This document shows positions 17,590 through 26,321 of a stretch of 64,000 nt of DNA, one piece after another. The stretch is taken from positions 62,001-126,000 of the forward strand of contig CAWJNP010000041.1 in the NCBI GenBank assembly GCA_963844255.1. The letters are read 5' to 3'. The notes under the pieces were generated by a model. It was not told the DNA's origin and did not search any database. It saw only the letters and a list, made by a program, of their open reading frames with translations. Origin of the DNA: SZAS-79 sp963844255. GTDB lineage: Bacteria; Pseudomonadota; Gammaproteobacteria; Burkholderiales; SG8-39. Positions within the stretch are counted from its first letter, which is position 1. Every line of letters begins with the position of its first letter. Both the position numbers and the translations under genes were made by a program.

Positions 17590-18369
17590 ATGCACACCCA
17601 CAACGACACCGTCATCGACCAGTTCACCCGGCAGGCCGACGCATTCGCCGCCGCGCGCCCGATCCGTGACGAGCAGGCGCTCGAACTGCTGGTGGCGGCG
17701 TGCAGGGCCGCGCCGGGGGACGCGGTGCTGGACGTGGCCTGCGGGCCCGGCCTCGTCGTGTGCGCGTTCGCGGAGATCGTTCGTACCGCGGTGGGGATCG
17801 ACCTCACGCCCGCGATGCTCGACAAGGGAAGGGCGCTTGCCGCTGAAAAGAATCTCGGGAACGCGTCGTTCCGCACCGGCGACGTGAATGCGCTGCCTTT
17901 CGGGGATGCTTCGTTCTCGATCGTCACCTCGCGCTACGCGTTCCATCACTTCACCGAACCCGCGCGGGTGTTGCGGGAAATGACCAGGGTATGCACGCCC
18001 GGCGGATGCATCGCGGTGATGGACATGGTCGCCTCCGACGATCCCGGCAAGGCGGCACTGTTCAACAAGATGGAAACGCTGCGCGACCCCTCGCACGCCG
18101 GGGCGCTGACCCACGCGGCGATGCTGAAGTGTTTTTCCGACGCCGGACTGCCCGCGCCGACGGTCACGCCCTGCACGATGAAGGTCGAGCTCGAGGCCCT
18201 GCTCGCAACCTCGTTCCCGGAGGAAGGCGACCGCGAAACGGTGCGCGAGATCGTCACGGCCTCGGTCGCGGACGATGCCATGGGGGTCGGCAGCTACGCG
18301 AAGGACGGGCGGGTGTACTTTTCCTATCCGATCGCGATCTTCGCGTCCCGTACACTTGGCACAATCTGA
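17590..18369 (+). CDS. Class I SAM-dependent methyltransferase
   Basis: A 259-aa protein from ATG 17590. SAM motif I VLDVACGPGLV is near residue 49, an acidic residue after strand 2 in VGIDLTPAMLD, then FRTGDVNALPFGDASFSIVTSRYAFHHF. This UbiE/Methyltransf_11-type pattern is usual for small-molecule methylation. The substrate is unknown. Flanked by two Gfa-like genes on the same strand. Confidence 0.82.
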   Translation: MHTHNDTVIDQFTRQADAFAAARPIRDEQALELLVAACRAAPGDAVLDVACGPGLVVCAFAEIVRTAVGIDLTPAMLDKGRALAAEKNLGNASFRTGDVNALPFGDASFSIVTSRYAFHHFTEPARVLREMTRVCTPGGCIAVMDMVASDDPGKAALFNKMETLRDPSHAGALTHAAMLKCFSDAGLPAPTVTPCTMKVELEALLATSFPEEGDRETVREIVTASVADDAMGVGSYAKDGRVYFSYPIAIFASRTLGTI

Positions 18370-18394
18370 ACTGCTACGCACAAGGACCCCACCC

Positions 18395-18826
18395 ATGACC
18401 ACACCACTTACCGGCGGCTGCATGTGCGGCGCCATCCGCTACACCCTCGACGCGCCCGTCACCGAACTGCGCGCCTGCCATTGCACGACCTGCCAGAAGG
18501 GCTCCGGAACCGAGGGCAGCGTGAACGCGGTGATTCCGGCCTCGGCCTTCAAACTGACCAAGGGCACGCCGAAGTGCTACTCGACCCTCGCCGACAGCGG
18601 CCGCACGCTGAACCGCTATTTCTGCGGCGACTGCGGTTCGCCGATCTACAGCCAGCGCACCACCGCGCTCGACATGATGGTGGTGCGGGCCGGAACGTTT
18701 GATGACTCCAGCGGCATGAAGATCACCGCCAATATCTGGACGCGCAGCGCCCGGCCCTGGGCGTACATCGATCCGGCCAGCACGCAAGTGCCCGGGCAGC
18801 CCGAACCGCCGGCTGCGCAGAAGTAG
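18395..18826 (+). CDS. Gfa/CENP-V family zinc protein
   Basis: A 143-aa protein with CMCGAIRYT, CHCTTCQKGSG and CGDCGSPIYS, the three cysteine clusters of the Gfa fold. It diverges from the 17108 paralogue outside these motifs, so it is an older duplicate or a separate acquisition. Starts 25 nt after the methyltransferase, so probably co-transcribed. Confidence 0.82.
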   Translation: MTTPLTGGCMCGAIRYTLDAPVTELRACHCTTCQKGSGTEGSVNAVIPASAFKLTKGTPKCYSTLADSGRTLNRYFCGDCGSPIYSQRTTALDMMVVRAGTFDDSSGMKITANIWTRSARPWAYIDPASTQVPGQPEPPAAQK

Positions 18827-18851
18827 GGCGTAACAGCGGGCCTCGCGACAG

Positions 18852-19682
18852 ATGTTGCGAATGATTCACTTGCTGAATCGCACGTTCCGCGCCTCCCTCG
18901 TTGTTTCCGTGTCGCTGGCAAGCCTGGCGTGGTCTGCTTCGCTCCGGGCGGCGCCCCCGCCCGCCGAGGTCGGCGTGGTGGTGATGCACGGCAAGGGCGG
19001 CCAGCCGGGCCGGTTCGTCAGCGAGCTGGCCGCGGCGCTGGCAAAGGAAGGCTTTCAGGTCGCCAACCTGGACATGCCCTGGTCCAGGCGGCGCGGCTAC
19101 GACGTCGACATGAAAGCGGCGGCAGACGAAGTCTTCCATGCGCTCGATGTACTGCGCGCCAGGGGGGCACGCCGGTTTTTCGTCGCAGGGCACAGCCAGG
19201 GGGCGGTGTTCGCCCTGCAGTACGGCGGCTTGCACAAGGTCGACGGGATCGCCGCCATCGCCCCCGGCGGCCAGGTGGATGCGCGGGTCTTCATCAAGAT
19301 GCTGGGGGCGCATGTGGCAAAGGCCAGGCGCATGGTCGAGGACGGGCGCGGCAACGACAGGGCGGAGTTCGGCGACTACGAGGGTTCGCGCGGCGCGAGC
19401 ACGGTCACCACCACGGCCGCGATCTACCTCGACTGGTTCGATCCGGAAGGTGCCCACACCTCGCGCGTGTTCCGCAAGGTGCTGAAGGACACGCCGGTGC
19501 TGTATGTGTCGCCGACGCGGGACTATCTCTTTCTGCGCGCCATCCGGGACCGGGACTTCGGGATGCTTCCTTCGAATCCGCACACCCGCATCGTCGAGCC
19601 GGACTCGGACCACCTGAACGCGCCCGGCGCGGCCGCACCGCATGTCATTGCGTGGATACGCGAGGTGCTCGGCCGGCAGTGA
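18852..19682 (+). CDS. Exported alpha/beta hydrolase
   Basis: A 276-aa protein. An N-terminal signal sequence (hydrophobic SLVVSVSLASLAW, Ala-X-Ala near residue 34) is followed by an alpha/beta hydrolase fold with VVVMHGKGG near residue 42, nucleophile GHSQG near residue 113, and a late Asp-His pair in EPDSDHLNAPG. A periplasmic esterase-like role is likely; the substrate is unknown. Confidence 0.75.
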   Translation: MLRMIHLLNRTFRASLVVSVSLASLAWSASLRAAPPPAEVGVVVMHGKGGQPGRFVSELAAALAKEGFQVANLDMPWSRRRGYDVDMKAAADEVFHALDVLRARGARRFFVAGHSQGAVFALQYGGLHKVDGIAAIAPGGQVDARVFIKMLGAHVAKARRMVEDGRGNDRAEFGDYEGSRGASTVTTTAAIYLDWFDPEGAHTSRVFRKVLKDTPVLYVSPTRDYLFLRAIRDRDFGMLPSNPHTRIVEPDSDHLNAPGAAAPHVIAWIREVLGRQ

Positions 19683-19684
19683 AA

Positions 19685-19763
19685 TGTACCGATATCGATA
19701 CACTAACTGACACGAGACCCGCTCCTGTAGAGGACTTTATAAAATAAAAGTGAAAGAATTGTC
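19685..19763 (+). repeat. 79-bp dispersed 3'-flank element, copy B
   Basis: Begins TGTACCGATATCGATACAC three bases after the stop of the upstream hydrolase gene and ends AAAGTGAAAGAATTGTC. Gapless match in length and layout to copies A, C and D. It lies about 25 nt before the next plus-strand gene, so a regulatory effect on that gene is also possible. Confidence 0.6.
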
Positions 19764-19787
19764 CAAACATAACCACGGGGAATGCAG

Positions 19788-20504
19788 ATGGCAACCTATG
19801 TAATCGTGCACGGCGCCTGGAGCGGGGCGCACGGCTTCCGGCATGTGCGCAAACTGCTGCAGGCCGCAGGGCATCAGGTCTACACCCCCAGCCTCACGGG
19901 CCTGGGCGAGCGGGTGCACCTCGCCAGCCCCCAGGTCAACCTCTCCACCCATGTGCGCGATGTCGTGAACCATGTCCTGTATGAAGACCACCGCGACATC
20001 GTGCTCGTGGGTTTCTCCTACGGCGGTTTTGTGGTGACCGGGGCGCTGGAGCACATCGCGGACCGCATCCGCCACCTCGTGTACCTGGATGCCTTCGTGC
20101 CGCAGAGCGGCGAATCGCTGGCGAGCCACGTGCACGGCGAGGGGCGGGCGAAGATCGCGCTCGGCGAGCCTTGGCTGATCCCCGGTATCCCGCGCGAATT
20201 CGACGATCCTGCCGAGGGCGAGTGGATGACTGCGCGCCGCGTCCCGCATCCGCGCGGCTGCTTCACCGAGCCGGTGTTTCTGGCAAAGCCGCTGGAGGAC
20301 TACCCGTTCACGCGCACCTACATCAAGGCCACCGTGGGCGCCCCGAACGAGACCGGCAACGCGGCGTTCTGGCGCGCGGCGAAACACGCGCAAGGCTCGA
20401 AGGCGTGGAAGTACTTCGAGATCGCGACCAACCACATCATGGCGAGCAACATGCCGGAAGAAACCGCGCGGTTGCTGATGGAAGCGGGGAAGGTCGGGTT
20501 CTGA
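19788..20504 (+). CDS. Alpha/beta hydrolase (salicylate esterase/MKS-like)
   Basis: A 238-aa protein. TYVIVHGAWSGAHGFRHV at the N-terminus, nucleophile GFSYGG near residue 78, Asp in YLDAFVPQSGES, and a His in EIATNHIMASNMPEE at the C-terminus. This is the pattern of the plant methylesterase-like bacterial hydrolases. I choose ATG 19788 over 19782 because GGGGAATGCAG lies upstream. Substrate unknown. Confidence 0.82.
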   Translation: MATYVIVHGAWSGAHGFRHVRKLLQAAGHQVYTPSLTGLGERVHLASPQVNLSTHVRDVVNHVLYEDHRDIVLVGFSYGGFVVTGALEHIADRIRHLVYLDAFVPQSGESLASHVHGEGRAKIALGEPWLIPGIPREFDDPAEGEWMTARRVPHPRGCFTEPVFLAKPLEDYPFTRTYIKATVGAPNETGNAAFWRAAKHAQGSKAWKYFEIATNHIMASNMPEETARLLMEAGKVGF

Positions 20505-20595
20505 ATTGCTAGGCCGTTTTGGTTATTCCGCTGGCCTGCTCGCAGCGTAATAATTTTTCGGACGCGCACCCGAATGCGCGCGTGGGAGGCACGGC

Positions 20596-22176
20596 ATGAA
20601 CGCATTCAAAGGACGTCGAGCCGGACGGCATGGCTGTCTCTGTATCGTGGCATTTGCGGCAGTTCTCACTTCCAGCGCAGTGCACGCGTGGGAAGCCGAC
20701 GTGCACTATGGCCTGACCAAGTGGCTGGCCATGCGGGCGGGCATCGACGAGCAGACCGCTGACAAAATCGCACTGGCCGACTGGAACCTGGACCTGGATC
20801 CGAATCGCGATGCAATCACGGTAACGATCAAGGAGATTCTCTTTGGCGATGAAGGTAAGGTACCCACAGCGTCCGCAAAAATTCGCGAAGACCATTTCCC
20901 GGCTGAAGGTAAGCCTGTCGGAGAAGCGCCCTCTCACCGAGCAGTGACACGCAACAACGAGTACATATCTGATCGAGTAATTGACACCATTGCCGGCTCC
21001 GCGGGTCCCGACAAGCTTGGAGAGGCGCTACACGCGTTTCAGGATTCCTGGTCTCATCAAGGATTGCCGTCGATCGCGTTCGATCCTTTCCTGGAGATTC
21101 GCCCCACATACGCCTGGGGGCACCCCCAGTTGCGGGGCAATTGGTATAGCCACGCCGCAGATCACACTTTTCGCCGATTTCGCGGCGACCAGGAAGGTGC
21201 GGATCTTGTCGCGGTCGAGATGGCGGAACACACCTATGAGATGTTTGGCAAATACTGCACCCAGCACGTTGGCAAATGCAAAGGCGCTGGGGTGGGCTGG
21301 GAAAAACATGTTGACGCAGTACGCGATTTTGCGGCACGCGATACGATCGCCGGGAAGCGTCAGTGGTTCGCCACGCATGCCAAAGATCTAAAATACTTGC
21401 CACCGCACGGCCGTGACTTCCCCGCAGACTTCCTGCTTGATACTAGCCTGCCACTGGAGACCATCCCGAGCAACTTTGTCGAGAAGGAGGGCGCATTTAC
21501 GCGCCAAGTGCATTTCGATCCAGCAGACTTCCGGAAAGTGGCGTTAGGCACCTCATCCAACCCTAAAATCGAGTATGACAATTGCAGTGGTCAGGGTAAG
21601 GGGCAGGGCAAGAGTCAGGGCTTTGTGACATTCGCGGGAGATTTCGTCGACAAGTGGATGGAAAGTCGAGGCCGCAACGAAGTGCTGAAGGGTGCGATAA
21701 GCCGCGAACACATCGGGCAGCAGCTTAGGGACTGGGCTGTCGAGCCATACGAGCAGCTTACGGCGGAGAACTGGATCAAGGTCTATCTTCGCATGTGGTT
21801 CGCAAAGGATCACGGTGTAGTTCAGTATTTCGGGCATGGCTCTCCACGTGCGCGCGCGGGATATCAGGTGTTGCTACGGCAACTTGACGACAGGGCGACA
21901 GGCGACAAGGTCCTTGAGTCGGTCGCGCGCGGGACTAAGCCGCTCGAAAAGTCCAAATCTGATTCCGATTCCGGATCGAGGTTCGAATCGGAATCGAAAC
22001 ATGGGTTCAACATATTTACTCTGAGAGAAAATCGGTCACTTGGTTTGAAAGCAGAAGGCCTTTGCGGTCTTACGTTCAGATTCAACAGCGGAATCCCGCG
22101 CGATTCGGTCGTGATGTTCGCCGGAAGAATTTCGGGTAGCTGGCAGTTCGTACGGCTCGCCTGGATCGCAGAATAG
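20596..22176 (+). CDS. Secreted zinc phospholipase C/S1-P1 nuclease-like protein
   Basis: A 526-aa protein with an N-terminal signal peptide ending near AVHAWEADVHYG. The mature protein starts at a Trp, as in this superfamily where the N-terminal Trp is a zinc ligand. Further likely ligands are DVHYGLTKW, ALADWNLDLD, REDHFPAE, GEALHAFQDSWSHQG (His..Asp..Ser-His) and SHAADHTF. A Lys/Ser/Asp-rich linker near residues 455-470 precedes a compact C-terminal piece of about 65 residues. GC is lower than the neighbours and no operon partner is close, which suggests transfer. Activity is inferred from motifs only. Confidence 0.65.
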   Translation: MNAFKGRRAGRHGCLCIVAFAAVLTSSAVHAWEADVHYGLTKWLAMRAGIDEQTADKIALADWNLDLDPNRDAITVTIKEILFGDEGKVPTASAKIREDHFPAEGKPVGEAPSHRAVTRNNEYISDRVIDTIAGSAGPDKLGEALHAFQDSWSHQGLPSIAFDPFLEIRPTYAWGHPQLRGNWYSHAADHTFRRFRGDQEGADLVAVEMAEHTYEMFGKYCTQHVGKCKGAGVGWEKHVDAVRDFAARDTIAGKRQWFATHAKDLKYLPPHGRDFPADFLLDTSLPLETIPSNFVEKEGAFTRQVHFDPADFRKVALGTSSNPKIEYDNCSGQGKGQGKSQGFVTFAGDFVDKWMESRGRNEVLKGAISREHIGQQLRDWAVEPYEQLTAENWIKVYLRMWFAKDHGVVQYFGHGSPRARAGYQVLLRQLDDRATGDKVLESVARGTKPLEKSKSDSDSGSRFESESKHGFNIFTLRENRSLGLKAEGLCGLTFRFNSGIPRDSVVMFAGRISGSWQFVRLAWIAE

Positions 22177-22183
22177 TCCTAAA

Positions 22184-22262
22184 TGTATCGATACCAGTAC
22201 ACAAATCGACAGGAAACACAGTCCAGATGCGGACTTGAGTAATTCAAAGTTTCAGAATCCGG
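22184..22262 (+). repeat. 79-bp dispersed 3'-flank element, copy C
   Basis: Begins TGTATCGATACCAGTACAC seven bases after the stop of the secreted protein gene and ends AAGTTTCAGAATCCGG. Here the next gene is convergent, so this copy cannot be a promoter for a downstream gene. Confidence 0.6.
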
Positions 22263-22279
22263 CGCCGACTATTGAAAAA

Positions 22280-23012
22280 CTAGCGGCGCAGGCTCGTGAG
22301 CACCGCCAGCACCGCTTCACGACGGACCTTCGCCGTATCGTGCGCGTCCGTCAGGTCGTGTGACTCGTGCGCCGCAAGCTTGTCGAACAGGCCCAGCGCA
22401 CGCCCGGTGTCGTAGCCCGAGGCCAGCAGGATCGCCGCACCGATGCGGTCGGCTTCGCGCTCCTGCAGGCGCGCCACCGGCCGGAACGAGGCGGCGTAGT
22501 CGTCCTTGGCGAGAAATTCGAGCAGCGCGGTGCGCGCGGTCGGGGCGCGCTCGGGGCCCAGGGTCTCGGCCATGAAGGACAGCTTTTCGTAGGCGTGGCC
22601 GGCGAGGATGTGTCCGGCCTCGTGCGCGAACACCAGCGCGAGTTCGTCATCGGTCAGCGCGAGCGTGCGCACGAAGCGGGCATCGACGAGCACGGTCCGG
22701 CCGGGGAAAGCGACCGCGCCGTGGCCGAAGTCCTCGATCAGGATCGCGCGCCAGGTGGCGTTCGCAAACGCGGGGTCGACGGCGGCGACGGCTGCACCCA
22801 CCCGCGACATCACCGCATCGACGCGCGCGTTCAGCGCCGCGTCCAGGTCGAGCTTCCGGTCGCGCTCGGCCTTGCGCACGTAGCTCGCGGCCAGCGCGCG
22901 CCATGCGGCTTCGGCTTCACGATTCGGGATAGACGGGGCGCGGCCGCGCGCCCGGCTCGGCGAAGACCGACAGGCAGATCAGCGACAGCAGGATCGCGAT
23001 GCACGCTTTCAT
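22280..23012 (-). CDS. M48-like secreted zinc metalloprotease (frameshifted near 22927)
   Basis: An ATG at 23012 with GGAGGTCC directly upstream opens a signal peptide (MKACIAILLSLICLSVFA). Removing one base from GGG at 22926-22928 joins PRPVYP to NREAEAAWRALAASYV and the rest. HEAGHILAGHAYEK is the HExxH zinc motif and LQEREADRIGAAIL supplies the third-ligand Glu, as in M48 peptidases. Reconstructed length is 243 aa. Small stand-alone exported M48 proteins often act in envelope quality control. Confidence 0.78.
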
Positions 23013-23150
23013 GGACCTCCCTCCATGATTGCCCACGCGCATCCGGATTCAACCGGCAGGCGCGTGTTGCGTGCAGTATGTCTTCAGTCCTCCATAACCA
23101 CAAACAAACCTTTTGTCCGTGCGCCAGCGCACACAGGACGGGGTTTTTTC

Positions 23151-24098
23151 TCAGGCAGGGGGCAGGGGGCGCAGGTTCTGGCTGCGTTTCATGTCGAGGT
23201 ACTCTGCCTGACCGACCTCGTGCAACTGGCGCGGGAAGTTCTCGGTCGCCGCATACCAGTCGCGAATGCGCTTTTCGAATCGCGCCGCGGGCGGCACCGA
23301 CAGGGCGCCCAGGTAGGACTCGATCGCGAGGTAGTAGCGCATGGTGTTGCGCTCGGCCAGGCCGCGCATGCCCGCGATGTACTGCGGGTTGCCCTCTTCG
23401 CTTCCGGTGCGCGGATTCAGCAGGGTGAAGCCCACCTTGTCGCGACCGACAGTGGCCAGGTAGGTGTGCATGGCGATCTCCCCGAACAGGCCGTAGCCAT
23501 AGGCGTACGACAGGTGCAGGTAGGTCTGCCCGTCGGGCAGCGGGATCGCCTCGAGCACGATGCGGTAGTCGCGCGTGCCCATCGGCCCCTCGGCGGCTGC
23601 GAGGCCGACGTGCAGATACGCGCTCGTGCTGGTGTACACATGGAATGCAAGTGACAGCCGCGAGGCATCGGCCAGCGGCGCGGCCTCCTTCGGGCCGATC
23701 CAGAGGTCCAGCACCTTGCCCAGCGTGCCGGCCGACACCTGGCAGGCCTTGGTGTTGATGTGCAGGATCATGATGCCGCACCATTCGATCGGGCTGGTGA
23801 GCGCCGTGGCGGAAGCTGCGAACGGGGCGTCGAGCAGGGCATGGATGTCGCCCATCACGATGCCGCCGCCCTCGCTCGATTGCAGCGTCAGGGGGCGATG
23901 GAACAGGTTGGGCGTTCGGATTGCCTGCGCGGCGGTGTAGTTCGCGCGCAGCGCCGCGGCCCGCGCGATGGCCGGGTCGATCACAGGCGGTGCGCCCCGT
24001 GCCGGATTGGGCGCTTCAGCCAGCGCCGGCAGCGCCGCGCAGATGCCGGCGGCGCACAGCAGGGCGGCGGCCAGGCAGCCCCGTCGAATCGCGTTCAG
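23151..24098 (-). CDS. Exported hypothetical protein, probably starting at a CTG
   Basis: The downstream GTG at 23984 gives 277 aa but cuts through coding sequence: the frame stays open upstream and encodes a clean signal peptide (RRGCLAAALLCAAGICAALPALAEA). The only plausible start is CTG at 24098, in a CTGA overlap with the stop of the upstream small gene, giving 315 aa. The mature part has no family that I recognise; it shows GGGIVMGDIHALLDAPF, YAYGYGLFGEIAMHTYLATVG and a C-terminal charged tail. Co-transcribed with the 64-aa gene. Confidence 0.6.
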   Translation of the reverse strand: MNAIRRGCLAAALLCAAGICAALPALAEAPNPARGAPPVIDPAIARAAALRANYTAAQAIRTPNLFHRPLTLQSSEGGGIVMGDIHALLDAPFAASATALTSPIEWCGIMILHINTKACQVSAGTLGKVLDLWIGPKEAAPLADASRLSLAFHVYTSTSAYLHVGLAAAEGPMGTRDYRIVLEAIPLPDGQTYLHLSYAYGYGLFGEIAMHTYLATVGRDKVGFTLLNPRTGSEEGNPQYIAGMRGLAERNTMRYYLAIESYLGALSVPPAARFEKRIRDWYAATENFPRQLHEVGQAEYLDMKRSQNLRPLPPA

Positions 24099-24289
24099 TT
24101 CGATTCGTGCGGCAGCCGGTGCAGGATGCTGTCGACCTCCGCGCGCTCGTCCTCGTCTTCGTAAATGCTGTCGCTCACGCGATCGTCGCAGGTGTCGGCC
24201 GCGTTGACCCTGAGCGCTGCATATTCGGCCTCGTGCCAGGCCCGCGGAATGGCAGTGTGCCTGGAGCTTCGCTGTGCGCTGCGTTTCAT
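24095..24289 (-). CDS. Small acidic-tailed protein of unknown function
   Basis: A 64-aa protein from ATG 24289 with AGGAGG seven to eight bases upstream, an excellent start. The N-terminal third is basic (MKRSAQRSSRH) and the C-terminal half acidic (SIYEDEDERAEVDS). No signal peptide. Its TGA overlaps the CTG of the next gene, so the two are translationally coupled. Confidence 0.6.
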   Translation of the reverse strand: MKRSAQRSSRHTAIPRAWHEAEYAALRVNAADTCDDRVSDSIYEDEDERAEVDSILHRLPHESN

Positions 24290-24434
24290 GTGCCGCCCTC
24301 CTGCTTCGTTGACCTGCAGGATTTCAGCATAGGCGCGTTTGCGCGCCTTTAATGTACGGGAGCGCACACAAAAGCAGGCTTTCGTGCATGGTGCGCGCCG
24401 CCCGGCCCGAGTTCGGCTTGGTACACTCGGGGCG

Positions 24435-25287
24435 ATGAAAATCCCGCCCAGACTCATTCCGCTGGCCGAAGAAGGCCTGATCGACGAAGTCACCCGCCAG
24501 CTGATGAGCGGCAAGGAGGCCACGGTCTACGTGGTCCGCTGCGGCGACGAGGTTCGCTGCGCCAAGGTCTACAAGGACGCCGAGCAGCGCAACTTCCGCC
24601 AGGCCGTGGCCTACCAGGAAGGCCGCCGGGTCAAGAACAGCCGCGAGGCGCGCGCCCGCGGCAAGGGCACCCGCTACGGGCGCAAGATGGCCGAGGAAGC
24701 CTGGCAGAACGCCGAGGTCGATGCGCTGTACCGTCTCGCCGCCGCGGGTGTGCGGGTGCCGCAGCCCTTCCAGTGCTTCGAGGGCGTGCTGCTGATGGAA
24801 CTGGTGACCGATGCCGCGGGCAACGCCGCGCCGCGCCTGAACGACGTGGAACTCGACGAGGCCACGGCACTCGAATTCCACGCCCTGCTGCATCGACCAG
24901 GTCGTGCTGATGCTCTGCGCCGGCGTGATCCACGGCGACCTGTCGGAATTCAACATCCTGGTTGGCGCCGAGGGCCCGGTGATCATCGACCTGCCGCAGG
25001 CCGTGGACGCGGCCGGCAACAGCGCGGCCGCGGCGATGATCGAGCGCGACGTCGGCAACCTTGCGGTGTTCTTCGGACAATTCGCGCCGCAGCTGCTCGC
25101 CAGCCAGTACGGCAAGGAGATCTGGGCGCTCTTCGAGGCGGGGCTGCTCCTGCCGGGCGCAAAGCTGACCGGGCGGGTGGCGCCGGAGGCGCGTCCGGCC
25201 GACCCGGGTGCCGTGCTGCGCGAACTTGCGCTCGCAAGGAAGGAAGAGCGCGAAGCGGCCGCGCTGCGGCGCGAGGAAGCGGCCTAG
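24435..25287 (+). CDS. RIO1-family serine kinase (frameshifted near 24884)
   Basis: MSGKEATVYVV near residue 24 is the RIO flexible-loop/P-loop, CAKVYKDAEQRNF holds the ATP-binding Lys, VIHGDLSEFNIL the catalytic loop, and VIIDLPQAVD the metal-binding Asp. One extra C in CCC at 24883-24885 splits the two halves; corrected length is 283 aa, normal for bacterial RIO1 kinases. As written, the N-terminal half would run into the downstream aldo/keto reductase frame. RIO kinases in bacteria have no settled substrate. Confidence 0.8.
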
Positions 25288-25331
25288 TTCCGCCGCCGAT
25301 CGGGTACTGCGGGACAACAGGAGGAATGACA

Positions 25332-26318
25332 ATGCAGTTCAGAAAACTGGGGAACAGCACCCTCGAAGTTTCCGCGCTGGGCCTGGGATGCATGGCCATG
25401 ACCAGCATGTACGGCCCGGTCGACGAGGCCGAGGCCATCGCCACGGTGCGCGAAGCCCTCGACGCGGGCGCGAATTTCATCGACACGGCCGACGCCTACG
25501 GCGAAGGCAGGAACGAGGAACTGCTGCGCCGCGCCTTCGCCGACGGCTATCGTGCCAAGGCGGTGGTCGCGAGCAAGTTCGGCAATGTGCGCACCCCCGA
25601 GGGCAAGCCCGCGACCAACGGCAAGCCGGACTACGTGATCGAGGCCTGCGAGAAGAGCCTGAAGCGGCTCGGCGTGGAGGTGATCGACCTCTATTACCAG
25701 CACCGCGTCGACGCGAGCGTGCCGATCGAGGACACCATCGGCGCGATGAAGCGCCTGGTGGAGCAGGGCAAGGTGCGGTTCCTCGGCATGTCGGAAGCGT
25801 CCTCGCAGACGCTGCGCCGTGCGCACGCGGTGCATCCGATCGCCGCGCTGCAGACCGAGTACTCGCTCTGGTGCCGGTTCGTGGAAAGCGACATCCTCAA
25901 GACCTGCCGCGAACTCGGCGTGGGCTTCGTGCCGTATTCGCCGCTCGGGCGCGGCATGCTGACCGGGGAAATCGCGGGCACCGCCACGCTGACCGCCGGG
26001 GACCGCCGGCGCGACCATCCGCGCTTCCAGGAAGGGAATTTCGAGAAGAACACGGCGCTGATCCGTCCGCTGATCGAGATGGCGAAGGCCAAGGGCTGCA
26101 CGCCGGCGCAACTGGCGCTGGCCTGGCTGCTCGCGCAGGGGCCGGACATCGTTCCCATCCCGGGGACCAAGCGGCGCAGCCACCTGCGCCAGAACCTCGC
26201 GGCGATCGACGTGAAACTCTCGGCCGCGGAAGCCGCGGCGCTGTCGCAGGCGATCGACGACAACAGCGTGCAGGGCACGCGCTCGCCGCAGGCGCAACTC
26301 GCCAACATGGGGATCTGA
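25332..26318 (+). CDS. Aldo/keto reductase
   Basis: A 328-aa TIM-barrel oxidoreductase of the AKR13-like group. The catalytic tetrad is visible: Asp in FIDTADAYGEGRNE, Tyr in the same stretch, Lys in VVASKFG, His in YYQHRVD. The NADPH-binding end shows IPGTKRRSHLRQN. ATG at 25332 follows GGAGGAATGACA. It lies 3 nt before the beta-lactamase-fold gene. Confidence 0.88.
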   Translation: MQFRKLGNSTLEVSALGLGCMAMTSMYGPVDEAEAIATVREALDAGANFIDTADAYGEGRNEELLRRAFADGYRAKAVVASKFGNVRTPEGKPATNGKPDYVIEACEKSLKRLGVEVIDLYYQHRVDASVPIEDTIGAMKRLVEQGKVRFLGMSEASSQTLRRAHAVHPIAALQTEYSLWCRFVESDILKTCRELGVGFVPYSPLGRGMLTGEIAGTATLTAGDRRRDHPRFQEGNFEKNTALIRPLIEMAKAKGCTPAQLALAWLLAQGPDIVPIPGTKRRSHLRQNLAAIDVKLSAAEAAALSQAIDDNSVQGTRSPQAQLANMGI

Positions 26319-26321
26319 ACG

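Noticed and set aside
19685..19763. The 79-bp element as an ordinary promoter of the next gene
   Set aside because: Two of the four copies lie between convergent genes where no downstream gene could use them.
24339..26318. RIO kinase fused to aldo/keto reductase
   Set aside because: Artefact of the +1 shift near 24884; the kinase C-terminal half continues in the other frame to a stop at 25287.
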